Position numbers and translations under genes: made by a program
Shown here: positions 33,365 through 43,938 of the stretch, in pieces
Layout: each line of letters starts with the position of its first letter
Position numbering within the stretch: position 1 is the first letter of the stretch
The notes under the pieces: generated by a model
What the model saw: the letters and a program-made list of their open reading frames with translations, nothing else
Database searches by the model: none
Told to the model about the DNA's origin: nothing
Assembly (NCBI GenBank): GCA_947588735.1
Contig: CANQAD010000001.1
Coordinates: forward strand, 20,086 to 84,085
DNA length: 64,000 bases
Direction of reading: 5' to 3'
Origin: an uncultured Akkermansia sp.
Lineage (GTDB): Bacteria > Verrucomicrobiota > Verrucomicrobiia > Verrucomicrobiales > Akkermansiaceae

Positions 33365-35661
33365 GGCGTATTTGGACTCTGAATCATGCGCAGTAGGGTG
33401 GCTTCATCAATAATGGGAATGCCAAGAGCTGCCGCTTTTTCGCGCTTACTTCCTCCTCCGTTTCCCGCCACTAAATAATTTGTTTTTTTGGTAATGGAAG
33501 CAACAGATTTTCCGCCGGCTGCCGCAATGCGCCGTTCCATTTCATCGCGCGGCACACTCAAACTTCCCGTCAGCACAAAGCAGAGCCCGGTCAGCGGTCC
33601 TTGCACCCCGGTCATTCTATTTTCTGCATAGCAATCGGAGACCGGGTTAATCCCTAACCTTTGCAGGGTGGTAAGGACATGTTGTCCGGCAGCAGAGTCC
33701 AAGTACGCTTTCAATTTTCGGCACGAAACGGTTCCAATTGGATTGACAAGGTGCAGGCCGTTTTTCCCCTCGGGCTCCGTCGCCAAGTAGCCACGTGCGG
33801 CATATGGCTCTGATATTTGACGGATGTTCCGGAGCAGCTCGGCCCGTTTTTCCTCCAGGACGGTTTTATCTTTGCCTTTGTTGGCAGGGGAACCCGGATT
33901 GAGCTTGTTGTAGCGGGCAATAGCATCCTCCAGTTCCACGAGTGTGCACAAATAAGAGGAGTTTGCCAATTCCTGCATGTCGCGGTGGTATTTGGCGACC
34001 TCCCGCGCGGTGACGGAGCCGATGGAAGGAATGCCGAAAGCTGTGATCCAACGCTCAAGCGGAAGGGAGCGGGCTTTTTCCAGCGAGTCGATGGCTTTGG
34101 CGGCATTTTTCTCGCCGAAACGCCGAGGTTCATCAGCAGTGCCCAGATTCAGGGCTCCAAGCTCAGTCTGGGTGAGAACAAAAAGATCCAGCGGGGTGTG
34201 AATCATGCCGGTATTCACCAGAGCCTCCGCCACTACTCCTCCCAGGTTTTCAATATCCAGAGCTGTTCGTGAGCAGAAATAGGTTGTGCGTGTGACTGCT
34301 TGAGCAGGACAGGCAAAGTTAGTGCATCGCCACGCTACTTGCCCCTCCTCTTGTGCGATGGGGGCGCCGCAGCTTGGGCAGACGCCACCCACTGCGTCCG
34401 TCAATTGATAGGGGATGGCATCACTCGGCCTTTTCGCTTCAATGACTTTCACAACAGAGGGTATGATTTCCCCCGCCTTTTCGATAAGCACTGTATCGCC
34501 GATGCGGATGTCCTTGCGCGCAATTTCATCTTGATTGTGCAGCGTGGCGCGTGAGACGGTAGAACCGGAGATGAACACTGGCGAGAGTTGGGCTACCGGA
34601 GTAAGCACCCCGGTGCGTCCAACCTGCACGGTGATGCCCAGCAATGTGGTTTCCTTTTGTTCGGGCAGATACTTGAAGGCGGCCGCCCACCTCGGCGCCC
34701 GCGCAGTGGCTCCCAGCGCATCGCGCCGTGCAAAATCATTCAGCTTCACCACAGCGCCATCCGTGCCGAAACCAAGTCCGCGCCGCAGAGTATCCATCTT
34801 CTTTGCTGCGGCGCGCAGTTCTTCCAGATTATGTGCATGCAGGACGGGCTTGTTGTAGGGTATTTGCATGGATGTGAGCAGGCGCTCATAATCATCCATA
34901 TTGCGCAAGGTCTCGCCATCATACGCACCCATGCCGTGCGCCAGGAATCGTAACGGACGGCGCGCGACTTCCGCCGAATCAAGCAACTTAATCGTACCGG
35001 CCGTCGCATTGCGCGGGTTAGCGAAAGCCGGCAGCCCTTCTGCGTCACGTTGTGCGTTGAGTGCACCAAACTCGGCTAACGGCATGTAAATCTCGCCCCG
35101 CACCTCCAGCGTCTTCGGCGCTCCCGCCGGGAGTTGCTGCGGCACACTGCGGATCGTGCGCACATTTGCGGTAATGTCGTCCCCTACAGAACCGTCCCCA
35201 CGAGTAGCAGCATAAGCGAGCTTTCCATTGCGGTACATGAGCGTGACCGCGCAACCGTCTATTTTTGGCTCCACCACAACATGCGGCGATGGATCATCAA
35301 GCGCCTGGCAAAGTCTTTCATAAAAATCTACCAGCTCTTCGTCCGATTCCTGCCCATTTGCGGGCATATGTTCAAATACATCGTCGATACTCAGCATCGG
35401 TACGGGATGCTTGATTTTTGCAAAGCCTTCCGCCAAATCATTCCCCACGCGTTGGGTTGGCGACTCCGCAGTCCTGTACTCTGGATGCCGCGTTTCTATT
35501 TCCTCAATTTCCCGGTACAGACGGTCATATTCCGCATCGGTGATTTCCGGAGTCGCTTTTGCATAATAAAGCTCATTATTGTGGCGCACCACGCGACATA
35601 GCTCCTCGTATCGCTCCCGCTCATCCGGTGTCTGCTGGTCTGCGTATTCAAACAGGTCCAT
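33361..35661 (-). CDS. ligA: NAD-dependent DNA ligase
   Basis: KIDGCAVTLMYRNGKL nucleotidyltransferase motif, CPSCGAP zinc finger, C-terminal BRCT; start at MDLFEYA. Confidence 0.97.
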   Translation of the reverse strand: MDLFEYADQQTPDERERYEELCRVVRHNNELYYAKATPEITDAEYDRLYREIEEIETRHPEYRTAESPTQRVGNDLAEGFAKIKHPVPMLSIDDVFEHMPANGQESDEELVDFYERLCQALDDPSPHVVVEPKIDGCAVTLMYRNGKLAYAATRGDGSVGDDITANVRTIRSVPQQLPAGAPKTLEVRGEIYMPLAEFGALNAQRDAEGLPAFANPRNATAGTIKLLDSAEVARRPLRFLAHGMGAYDGETLRNMDDYERLLTSMQIPYNKPVLHAHNLEELRAAAKKMDTLRRGLGFGTDGAVVKLNDFARRDALGATARAPRWAAAFKYLPEQKETTLLGITVQVGRTGVLTPVAQLSPVFISGSTVSRATLHNQDEIARKDIRIGDTVLIEKAGEIIPSVVKVIEAKRPSDAIPYQLTDAVGGVCPSCGAPIAQEEGQVAWRCTNFACPAQAVTRTTYFCSRTALDIENLGGVVAEALVNTGMIHTPLDLFVLTQTELGALNLGTADEPRRFGEKNAAKAIDSLEKARSLPLERWITAFGIPSIGSVTAREVAKYHRDMQELANSSYLCTLVELEDAIARYNKLNPGSPANKGKDKTVLEEKRAELLRNIRQISEPYAARGYLATEPEGKNGLHLVNPIGTVSCRKLKAYLDSAAGQHVLTTLQRLGINPVSDCYAENRMTGVQGPLTGLCFVLTGSLSVPRDEMERRIAAAGGKSVASITKKTNYLVAGNGGGSKREKAAALGIPIIDEATLLRMIQSPNTP

Positions 35662-35738
35662 ACCTGCCCGGAGTATAGCATTTCCCCACACTCCGGTCAA
35701 TTAGCATCTCTTTTTGATCTTCGTTTTGTCATTTGAGG

Positions 35739-36107
35739 CACACGTGTCCCAATAAAATCTTCTCCGGGCTCATTCAATCCATTTCCCATGCGTTTTCTTC
35801 GGACGAAAATGGCAGCGCTTCGCCTCCCCGAGCGTCAGCGTGCAAATTCCCCAAATCGAAAATCAAAAATCGTAACTCGAAAATCCCCTTGTGATTCAAC
35901 TTCGCTCCCCCACTCAGCTTTCTCATTAGTCATGCGCGCGGTTCCGCCCTCCCCCGTCGCTACCGCTCCGCATTTCCCGAGCCTCCGGCTCGCTAGCTTT
36001 TGCAAATCGTCAATCGTCAATCGTCATTCATAAATAACCAAAGGCTTATGCTTCATAATGTGCCGTTAACGACCTGTCGGGGGTGCTTTTTTCTCGGGAC
36101 ACGTGTG
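35739..36107 (+). mobile_element. Repeat family 2, copy 3
   Basis: Perfect 12 bp TIR CACACGTGTCCC / GGGACACGTGTG; ATTTGAGG repeated at 35731-35738 and 36109-36116. Confidence 0.85.
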
Positions 36108-36313
36108 GATTTGAGGGTATGTCGGATTCGTGCGTATTGCGCAGATTTTTTTCACGACTTAATGCACGGAATGGGGCCATTGAGCTGATTTCAGCAAATA
36201 GTTTCCATTTCATGACGTTGCTGCCATGCGATTGCCATGTCTTTCTTCATGCGGTTGCACAAAAAAGTCTTGCATGCGACTTCCCCCTCGTGTAGAATCC
36301 GCCCACTCACCCC

Positions 36314-36385
36314 GCCGGTTTAGCTCAGTGGTAGAGCACCCGCCTTGTAAGCGGACGGTCGTCAGTTCGAATCTGACAACCGGCT
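36314..36385 (+). tRNA. tRNA-Thr (anticodon TGT)
   Basis: Cloverleaf GCCGGTT...AACCGGC; loop CTTGTAA. Confidence 0.95.
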
Positions 36386-36446
36386 TGAGGAGGGGAGGAT
36401 AGACTAAAAGAACGGGAGAGACGGGGGAGGTCAAGCTGTGCGGGCG

Positions 36447-38348
36447 CTACTTGCCGTACATAGCTCGGATGGAGTTGAGGACGCAGAGAATGAGGACGCC
36501 TGCATCTGCGAAGATGGCGAACCACATATTGGCCAGTCCAAGGGCTCCGAGAATGAGGCATGTGAACTTGGCGGTCAGGGCGAAGGTGATATTTTGGCGG
36601 ACAATGCGCATACACTTGCGGGCGATACGCATGGCGAGCGGTATGCGAGCCGGGTCATCGTCCATAATAACCACGTCGGCGGCCTCAATGGCTGCATCAC
36701 TGCCAAGGCCTCCCATGGCAATACCCACATCGGCACGGGCAAGCACAGGGGCATCATTCACCCCATCACCCACAAAGAAGAGGTGACCAATGTTGGAGCG
36801 CATGAGTTGTTCCACTTCAGCCACTTTGTGGGCGGGGAGCAGCTCGCAATGCACTTCATCCAAGGCCAACTCGCAGGCCACGGCTTCGGCAGTGCGCTGG
36901 TTATCTCCGGTGAGCATGACCGTCTTACGAATTCCCATGGCCTTGAGCTCAGCTAAGGCCCGGGCTGAGGTTTCCTTGAGCGAGTCGGAGATGAGAATGT
37001 GCCCGGCATAGCGGTGGTCGATGGCGATGTGGACGATGGTGCCTACGCAGTGGCAGGGCAGGGCCTCAGCCCCCTCCTGCTCCATGAGTTTTTCATTGCC
37101 TACAGCTACGCGCAGATTTTTCACCGTAGCGATGACACCCAAGCCCTGCAGCTCCTGCGTGTTTGCGATGTCGGAGAGAGGGAGCGCTTGCTGACAGGCC
37201 TGGCGCAGGCTGGTACCGATGGGATGTGAAGAGGAACTCTCCGCCGCCGCCGCGAGTTGGAGCAGATCTTGCAGGGAATACGGACTGTGGTGCGCAGCTA
37301 CCACCTCAAACACGCCGCGGGTGAGTGTGCCGGTCTTGTCAAAAACGGCTACCTGCGCTTGCGCGAGCGTTTCCATGAAGTGCGAGCCCTTGATAAGGAT
37401 CCCGGCGCGCCCCGCCCCGCCGATGCCGGCGAAGAATGAAAGAGGAATGCTGAGCACGAGCGCGCAGGGGCAGCTGATGACCAGGAAAATGAGCGCGCGA
37501 TACAGCCAGGTCGTCCATTCGGCAGGGTGCCCCATGACGAGCAACACGACCGGCGGAAGAAGGGCGAGCAAAAGCGCAGCCCCACACACAATGGGGGTGT
37601 AAATCCGCGCAAACTTCGTGATAAATTGTTCGGATTTGGATTTGCGGCTCGTGGCTTCCTGCATGAGTTGCAGGATTTTGGTGACGGTGGATTCCCCAAA
37701 CTCGCGCGTCGTGCGAATGCGTAGTGGGGAACGCATGTTGATACAGCCGCTCATGACCTCCTCCCCCGGGTGGACAGCACGCGGCACGCTCTCACCGGTA
37801 AGGGCCGATGTATCGAGGGCGCTATCGCTCTGCTCGGCAATGCCGTCCAGCGGCACTTTCTCGCCCGGTTGCACCACGATGATGCTGCCGATGGGTACAT
37901 CATCCGGAGAGACGGTGCTCAGTTGACCGTCTCTTTCTACGTGAGCGTAATCCGGTCGGATATCCATGAGCGCAGTGATGCTGCGGCGACTTTTGGAGAC
38001 CGCGCAGCTCTGAAAAAGTTCGCCCGTTTGGTAAAAGAGGATAACGGCAATGGCTTCGTTGAAATCATTACTGCCGTCGCACACGCCGAGCGCAAAGGCG
38101 CCGAGGCTTGCCACTGCCATGAGAAAATTCTCATCCAACAGTTGACCCGCCAGTATCCCCTTGGCTGATTTGATCAGAACGTCGTACGCCACGATCAGGT
38201 AGATTCCCAAACTTGCGCCCAGTTTCCACGCTCCCTCGAGAGGCGCAAATTGCAGGGCGATGAATAGCATGCCCGCCACGACGATGCGCCCCGTCATCTT
38301 CTTTTGCTTCTTCGTCATGCCTGACTCCTTTTCCTGTTCAGCACTCAA
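36447..38348 (-). CDS. P1B-type heavy-metal ATPase (Zn/Cd/Pb class), lacking N-terminal metal-binding domain
   Basis: SCPCALVLSIP, DKTGTLTRG, GDGVNDAPVLARADVGIAMG. Confidence 0.93.
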   Translation of the reverse strand: MSAEQEKESGMTKKQKKMTGRIVVAGMLFIALQFAPLEGAWKLGASLGIYLIVAYDVLIKSAKGILAGQLLDENFLMAVASLGAFALGVCDGSNDFNEAIAVILFYQTGELFQSCAVSKSRRSITALMDIRPDYAHVERDGQLSTVSPDDVPIGSIIVVQPGEKVPLDGIAEQSDSALDTSALTGESVPRAVHPGEEVMSGCINMRSPLRIRTTREFGESTVTKILQLMQEATSRKSKSEQFITKFARIYTPIVCGAALLLALLPPVVLLVMGHPAEWTTWLYRALIFLVISCPCALVLSIPLSFFAGIGGAGRAGILIKGSHFMETLAQAQVAVFDKTGTLTRGVFEVVAAHHSPYSLQDLLQLAAAAESSSSHPIGTSLRQACQQALPLSDIANTQELQGLGVIATVKNLRVAVGNEKLMEQEGAEALPCHCVGTIVHIAIDHRYAGHILISDSLKETSARALAELKAMGIRKTVMLTGDNQRTAEAVACELALDEVHCELLPAHKVAEVEQLMRSNIGHLFFVGDGVNDAPVLARADVGIAMGGLGSDAAIEAADVVIMDDDPARIPLAMRIARKCMRIVRQNITFALTAKFTCLILGALGLANMWFAIFADAGVLILCVLNSIRAMYGK

Positions 38349-38556
38349 TCTCGCAATCGGGTTCCACTTTTTTGCAAGCTTTCACCACGGCTGTCATCAC
38401 GGCCTTGATATCCGCTCCCTCTTCAAATTCCACGGTCAGCTGCTGCATGATGAAATTGATGACAGCTCCCCTTACTCCGCTGACTCCTCTTGTGGCTTGC
38501 TCCATTTTTGCCGCGCAATTCGCGCAGTCCACTTCGATTTCATAATTCTTTTTCAT
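38338..38556 (-). CDS. Stand-alone heavy-metal-associated (HMA) domain protein
   Basis: DCANCAAKMEQATRGVSGV; 72 aa; overlaps the ATPase start. Confidence 0.9.
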   Translation of the reverse strand: MKKNYEIEVDCANCAAKMEQATRGVSGVRGAVINFIMQQLTVEFEEGADIKAVMTAVVKACKKVEPDCEIEC

Positions 38557-38691
38557 TGTCGGTTTCAGTTATTTAATAATAATTGCACGAATAAGCAATC
38601 ATTTCATGTAAAATATACCCAAAATCATGACGCGTCAAGGGGAAAATGCGGGAGGGAAAAAATAAAAGAGAGAAAATGACAGCCTTTTTCC

Positions 38692-38720
38692 TTGAGCGCG
38701 CGCGCGTACGCGCGTAGAAT
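38692..38720 (+). promoter_or_regulatory. Putative gyrB promoter with Z-DNA-prone alternating Pu/Py spacer
   Basis: TTGAGC-GCGCGCGCGTACGCGCG-TAGAAT (17 bp spacer), 9 nt before ATG. Confidence 0.7.
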
Positions 38721-38729
38721 AGGCTGCGT

Positions 38730-41291
38730 ATGAGTGAAGAAACAACGACCGGAGAGCCTGCGCAGCAGGTGAGCACGGGAGCACAGCAGGAGTACAGTGC
38801 GGCGCAGATTGACAAGCTGGAGGGCTTGGAAGCCGTGAGAAAGCGTCCAGGCATGTACATAGGGGACCCGGATGAGAGAGGCTTGCACCACTGCGTATTT
38901 GAGGTATTGGATAACTCCATCGACGAACATTTAGCAGGGTATTGCACGCGCATTGAGATCGTGATCCATGTGGACGGGTCCATTTCCGTAATCGACAACG
39001 GGCGCGGCATCCCGGTGGACATCCACCCGAAGTTCGGGATACCGGCGGTGGAGTTGGTGCTCACGAACTTACACGCGGGCGGAAAGTTCGGGCAGGGGGC
39101 GTACAAGTACAGCGGCGGGTTGCACGGCGTGGGCGCCAAGTGCGTGAATGCACTGTCCGACTGGTTCAAGGCCGAGGTGAGGCGCGACGGCAAGAGGCAC
39201 GTCATCACCTTTGAACGAGGCAAGACGAAAGAGAAGCTGCACGTGGTAGGGTCATGTCCCGCGCAGCAGACCGGCACGACCATCACCTTCCTGCCGGATC
39301 CCACCATTTTTACGGACACGACGGAATTTCAGTTTGACCACCTGACACGGCGTTTGCGCGAGCTGGCGTTCCTGAATCCGGGACTTATCATCGAACTGGT
39401 GGATGAGCGCACTCAGCCGGAGCACAGAAGGGAAACCTTCCTGTACAAGGACGGCATTCGCGAATTTGTCCGCCAGCTGGGCGAGAACAAGACGCTGATC
39501 ACCCCGGATCCGATCGCTGTGTCCGGCGTGCGCCACATTGAGGTGGAATACGACGGCAAGACCATGGAGGATGACGTCATTGTGGATGTGGTGATGCAGT
39601 ACAACGACAGCGACCGCTACCAGGTGCTCTGCTTTGCGAACAGCATCTTCAACGGCGACGGCGGCACGCATCTCTCCGGCTTCCGCAGCGCGCTTACCCG
39701 CGCCATCAATCAGTATGCCAAGAGCAACAATATGCTCAAGGACAAAGATCCGAGCCTCACCGGCGATGACGTGCGCGAGGGACTGGTGGCGGTCATTTCG
39801 GTGAAGATGCCCAACCCTCGCTTCTCCAGTCAGACCAAGGACAAGCTGGTGAACACCGAGATTGAGGGCGTGGTGAGCGGTGTGGTGTACGAGGAGTTGA
39901 AGGAATACTTCGAAGAACATCCGGCGGAGGCCAGGGTGATTATCGAGAAATGCCTCATTGCCTCCCGAGCTCGCGAGGCGGCTCGCAAGGCGCGCGAGGC
40001 GGTTCGTAAAAGCTCCATGAGCGTGGGTGGCGGATTGCCCGGCAAGCTGGCCGACTGCTCCAACCGCGACCCGGAGCAGTGCGAGCTCTTCATCGTCGAG
40101 GGTGACTCCGCCGGCGGCTCCGCCAAGATGGGACGCGACCGGCGTACGCAGGCCATCCTCCCCTTGCGCGGGAAAATCCTCAACGTGGAAAAGGCGCGTT
40201 TGGACAAAGCGCTGGGCAGCGAGACCATTCAGAACATCATCACGGCCATCGGCGCCGGCGTGGGGGATGGCGAAGGCGAAGGCTCCTTCGACCTTTCCAA
40301 GGCTCGCTACCACAAGATCATCATTATGGCGGATGCCGACGTGGACGGCGCGCACATCTGCACCCTGCTGCTCACGCTGTTCTGTCGGCACATGCCGCAG
40401 CTGGTCCGCGCCGGCTACCTTTACATTGCCCAGCCGCCGCTTTACCGCGTGATTCATCGCAAGGTGGAGCAGTACGTGCAGGACGAGGTGGCGCTCAACC
40501 GCAAACTGATCTCTCTGGGCGCCGGGGATGTCTCCCTGCGCTCGGCGGACGGCAAAAAGGAGTTTGACGCCGACTCCCTGATGGGCATTTTAGAGACGCT
40601 TATATCGCTGCAGAAGTACGAAGCCAGCGTGGCACAGCATGGCGGCGACTTTAAGGAACTCCTGCGGCACCGTGCCGCCAACGGCGACTTCCCGCAATAC
40701 CTTGTCAAGGTTCGCTGCGGGAATGACGAAACCGTGGAGTATTTTGCCAACGAAGAAGCGTTGACGGCGTATTCTGATGCCAATCCGGATCTTTTCCTTT
40801 TCGGCGAGCCGAGCGAGGAGGAACTGGCTGCGCATCCCCTGCCGGAGCGAGAGGGACCCAGTCGTCGTGCTCTGCTGCACGAGCTGCATGAGGCGAAAGC
40901 CATCACCCGTCTCATTGACCGGCTCGAGGAATTCGGCATTCTCGGGAACAAGCTTCTCTCCGAGGACGCCCCCATCTACGAGCTCCAGGAAAAGGGCAAG
41001 GAGGTACCCACTCCGATCTTCTACGTCCCGGATATCCTCACCCGCATGCTGGAGATCGGAGGACGCAGCGTGACCATCACGCGCTTCAAGGGTCTCGGTG
41101 AGATGGACGCCAAGGATTTGTACGCCACCACCATGGATCCGGAAAAGCGAGAACTGCTGCGCGTGCGCTTTGACGATACCAACGCCGTGCAAGCGGACAA
41201 GATGTTCACCATCCTCATGGGCGACCTGGTGGAACCGCGCCGCCGCTTCATTGAGGACAATGCTCTGAATGTGCGCAACCTCGATGTGTAA
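38730..41291 (+). CDS. gyrB: DNA gyrase subunit B
   Basis: EVLDNSIDEHLAG, VEGDSAGGSAKMGRDRRTQAILPLRGKILNVEKA. Confidence 0.98.
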   Translation: MSEETTTGEPAQQVSTGAQQEYSAAQIDKLEGLEAVRKRPGMYIGDPDERGLHHCVFEVLDNSIDEHLAGYCTRIEIVIHVDGSISVIDNGRGIPVDIHPKFGIPAVELVLTNLHAGGKFGQGAYKYSGGLHGVGAKCVNALSDWFKAEVRRDGKRHVITFERGKTKEKLHVVGSCPAQQTGTTITFLPDPTIFTDTTEFQFDHLTRRLRELAFLNPGLIIELVDERTQPEHRRETFLYKDGIREFVRQLGENKTLITPDPIAVSGVRHIEVEYDGKTMEDDVIVDVVMQYNDSDRYQVLCFANSIFNGDGGTHLSGFRSALTRAINQYAKSNNMLKDKDPSLTGDDVREGLVAVISVKMPNPRFSSQTKDKLVNTEIEGVVSGVVYEELKEYFEEHPAEARVIIEKCLIASRAREAARKAREAVRKSSMSVGGGLPGKLADCSNRDPEQCELFIVEGDSAGGSAKMGRDRRTQAILPLRGKILNVEKARLDKALGSETIQNIITAIGAGVGDGEGEGSFDLSKARYHKIIIMADADVDGAHICTLLLTLFCRHMPQLVRAGYLYIAQPPLYRVIHRKVEQYVQDEVALNRKLISLGAGDVSLRSADGKKEFDADSLMGILETLISLQKYEASVAQHGGDFKELLRHRAANGDFPQYLVKVRCGNDETVEYFANEEALTAYSDANPDLFLFGEPSEEELAAHPLPEREGPSRRALLHELHEAKAITRLIDRLEEFGILGNKLLSEDAPIYELQEKGKEVPTPIFYVPDILTRMLEIGGRSVTITRFKGLGEMDAKDLYATTMDPEKRELLRVRFDDTNAVQADKMFTILMGDLVEPRRRFIEDNALNVRNLDV

Positions 41292-41316
41292 TTCCAACCC
41301 AAAACCTTTCTGAACT

Positions 41317-43917
41317 ATGAGCGAAACCAGAATACGACCCGTGGATGTGGCTGAGGAAGTTTCCCGCAGCTTCCTGGATTATTCCATGTCCGTGATTATT
41401 TCCCGCGCCCTGCCGGATGCCAGGGACGGACTCAAACCCTCTCAACGCCGCGTGCTTTACGCCATGCATGAGTTGGGGTTGGTTCCGAGCAAGGGCACGA
41501 TCAAGTGCGGCAAGATCGTGGGTGACACCATCGGTAACTACCACCCGCACGGCGATCAATCTGCGTATGGCACGCTGGTCACCATGGCGCAGCCGTGGAA
41601 TATGCGCGATGTGCTGGTACAAGGGCAAGGCAACTTTGGCACGCCGGAAGGCGACCCGCCTGCGGCCATGCGATACACCGAGGCGAAACTCAGTGCGCTG
41701 GGCGTGGCTCTCATGGACGACTTGGATAAGGATACCGTGGATTTCCAGCCCAACTACGACAATCGACTAACGGAGCCCGTTGTGTTCCCCTCCGCCTTCC
41801 CGAACCTCCTGGTTAACGGAGGCACGGGCATTGCCGTAGGTATGGCGACCAACATGGCGCCGCACAATCTCGGCGAGGTGGTGGACGGCATCTGCGCATG
41901 CATTGACGACCCGCACATCACCGCGGAGCAGCTGCGCGCTTATATTCAGGGACCGGACTTCCCGACCGGTGGTTACATCCTCGGCTACAAGGGCATCGAC
42001 AACTATTTCCGTACGGGGCGTGGGAGCGTACTGATGCGCGGCAAGATGGAGGTTGTGACCAGTGACAGCGGGCGGGAGTACATTCACATATCGGATGTCC
42101 CCTACGGCGTCAACCGTGCCGTCCTGCAGGAGCGAATCGCCGAGCTGGTGCGAGATAAGGTCATCAACGACATTGCGGGCATGCGTGATCTTACGGACTA
42201 CATTGAAATTGAACTGAAGCGCGATGCCCGTCCGCAAGTGGTCATGAACCAGCTCTACAAGCTCACCAGCTTGGAGACCTCCTTCGCGGTGAACATGTTG
42301 GCCATCCATGAGGGGAGACCGAAGGTGCTCACCATCAAGGACGCCATCAACTTTTACGTGGAACACCGCCGCGAGGTGGTGGTACGTCGTACCAAGTTCC
42401 TGCTGGGTAAGGCGGAAGACCGGGCGGAGGTGCTGGAGGCCTACCTGATAGCGCTGGCAAACATGGATGAATTCATCCGCATCATCCGTGACTCCAAAAA
42501 CCGCGATGAAGCACGCGCTCGTCTCATGCAATTCCGTTTCCCCACCAAACTGGCAGAGGGTCTGGGCATCCTCATTCACGCGCAGCCTTCCGTTCAAGGC
42601 GACCAGTACGTCTTTACCGAACGCCAGGTGAACGCCATCCTTGAGTTGCGCCTCTACCAGCTCACCGCGTTGGAGAACGACAAGATCACCGATGAGTACA
42701 AGGGCTTGCTGGAGCAGATTGAGGATTACCTTGACATACTCGCCAAGGAGAGCCGTGTGCTGGGTATCGTGAAGGATGAGCTGCGTGCTATCAAGGAGAA
42801 ATACGCCACGCCGCGCATGACGCATATTATCCCGTTTGAGGGGGATATGGCCATTGAGGATCTCATCCCGAACGATTCCATGGTGGTCACCATTACCCAC
42901 AGCGGGTACATCAAACGTACGAAGACGGATGAGTACCGCTTGCAAGGACGTGGGGGAAAAGGCATCAAGGCCGCATCCACCAAGAACAAGAAAGACACTG
43001 TGGATTACGTGGAGCATCTCTTCTCCGCGCAGAATCACGACTACATCATGTTCTTCACCAACACCGGGCGCGTGTACGTGGAGCGCGTGTACGACATCGA
43101 TGAGGCCGCACGCAGTGCGCAGGGACGTTCCATCAAGAACCTGCTCGACCTGCAGGCGGAAGAACGCATTGCCGCTGTGTTGCGCTTGGAACGCAAGGTG
43201 GATGACGACGGCAAGGACATCACCTTCGCGGAGGGATCCGGCAATGTGGTGTTTGCTACTCGTGACGGCACGGTGAAGAAGACGGCGCTGAACGATTTTG
43301 TGAACTACCGCAAGGCCGGTATCATCGCCATCAATCTGGAGGAAGGCAACTCGCTCGTTATGGCTGCGCTCACTTCCGGTTCGCAGGATGTCGTTCTCGT
43401 GACGCACAATGGCATGAGCATCCGCTTCAATGAGGCCGACATGCGCACTCAGGGGCGCAACACCATTGGCGTGCGCGGTATCAGGCTGCGCGAGGGGGAC
43501 TATGTGGTCTCGCTCGCGGTGGTTCATGATGACGCGGCACACCTGCTGGTTGTGGCGGAAAATGGTCTCGGAAAGCGCACGGCTTTCTCCGAGTACCGCC
43601 TGCAATCCCGCGGAGGTATTGGCCTCAAGACGATGAACTGCACGGAGAAAACAGGTAAGGTTGTTTCTGCCACGACTGTGACGGATGAAGACGAGCTCAT
43701 GATCATGACATCTGCCGGCCAGTCCGTCCGCATCAAGGTGAACACCATCCGCGAGACGGGGCGGGCCACTCAAGGTGTGAAGCTCGTCACGCTCAATCCC
43801 AAAGAGTCTATCCAAGATATCTCCCTTGTCATTCCCGATGATGAAGATGAGGAGGACGCTTCAGAAACAGTCTCTGACAGCGCCGACGAACAACCGTCTT
43901 CAGAGCAGCAGAGTTGA
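41317..43917 (+). CDS. gyrA: DNA gyrase subunit A
   Basis: SRALPDARDGLKPSQRRVLYAM, HPHGDQSAYGTLV. Confidence 0.98.
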   Translation: MSETRIRPVDVAEEVSRSFLDYSMSVIISRALPDARDGLKPSQRRVLYAMHELGLVPSKGTIKCGKIVGDTIGNYHPHGDQSAYGTLVTMAQPWNMRDVLVQGQGNFGTPEGDPPAAMRYTEAKLSALGVALMDDLDKDTVDFQPNYDNRLTEPVVFPSAFPNLLVNGGTGIAVGMATNMAPHNLGEVVDGICACIDDPHITAEQLRAYIQGPDFPTGGYILGYKGIDNYFRTGRGSVLMRGKMEVVTSDSGREYIHISDVPYGVNRAVLQERIAELVRDKVINDIAGMRDLTDYIEIELKRDARPQVVMNQLYKLTSLETSFAVNMLAIHEGRPKVLTIKDAINFYVEHRREVVVRRTKFLLGKAEDRAEVLEAYLIALANMDEFIRIIRDSKNRDEARARLMQFRFPTKLAEGLGILIHAQPSVQGDQYVFTERQVNAILELRLYQLTALENDKITDEYKGLLEQIEDYLDILAKESRVLGIVKDELRAIKEKYATPRMTHIIPFEGDMAIEDLIPNDSMVVTITHSGYIKRTKTDEYRLQGRGGKGIKAASTKNKKDTVDYVEHLFSAQNHDYIMFFTNTGRVYVERVYDIDEAARSAQGRSIKNLLDLQAEERIAAVLRLERKVDDDGKDITFAEGSGNVVFATRDGTVKKTALNDFVNYRKAGIIAINLEEGNSLVMAALTSGSQDVVLVTHNGMSIRFNEADMRTQGRNTIGVRGIRLREGDYVVSLAVVHDDAAHLLVVAENGLGKRTAFSEYRLQSRGGIGLKTMNCTEKTGKVVSATTVTDEDELMIMTSAGQSVRIKVNTIRETGRATQGVKLVTLNPKESIQDISLVIPDDEDEEDASETVSDSADEQPSSEQQS

Positions 43918-43938
43918 TTCTTCTTCGAGATTTTCTTC

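Noticed and set aside
35739-36107. Family 2 copies as genomic-island att sites near tRNA-Thr
   Set aside because: Have TIRs and short TSDs like transposons; no integrase or tRNA-3'-end duplication seen
39252-40457. 401-aa ORF antisense to gyrB
   Set aside because: Antisense shadow ORF; gyrB identity is certain
41767-43815. 682-aa ORF antisense to gyrA
   Set aside because: Antisense shadow of gyrA with low-complexity His/Val-rich composition and no known motif
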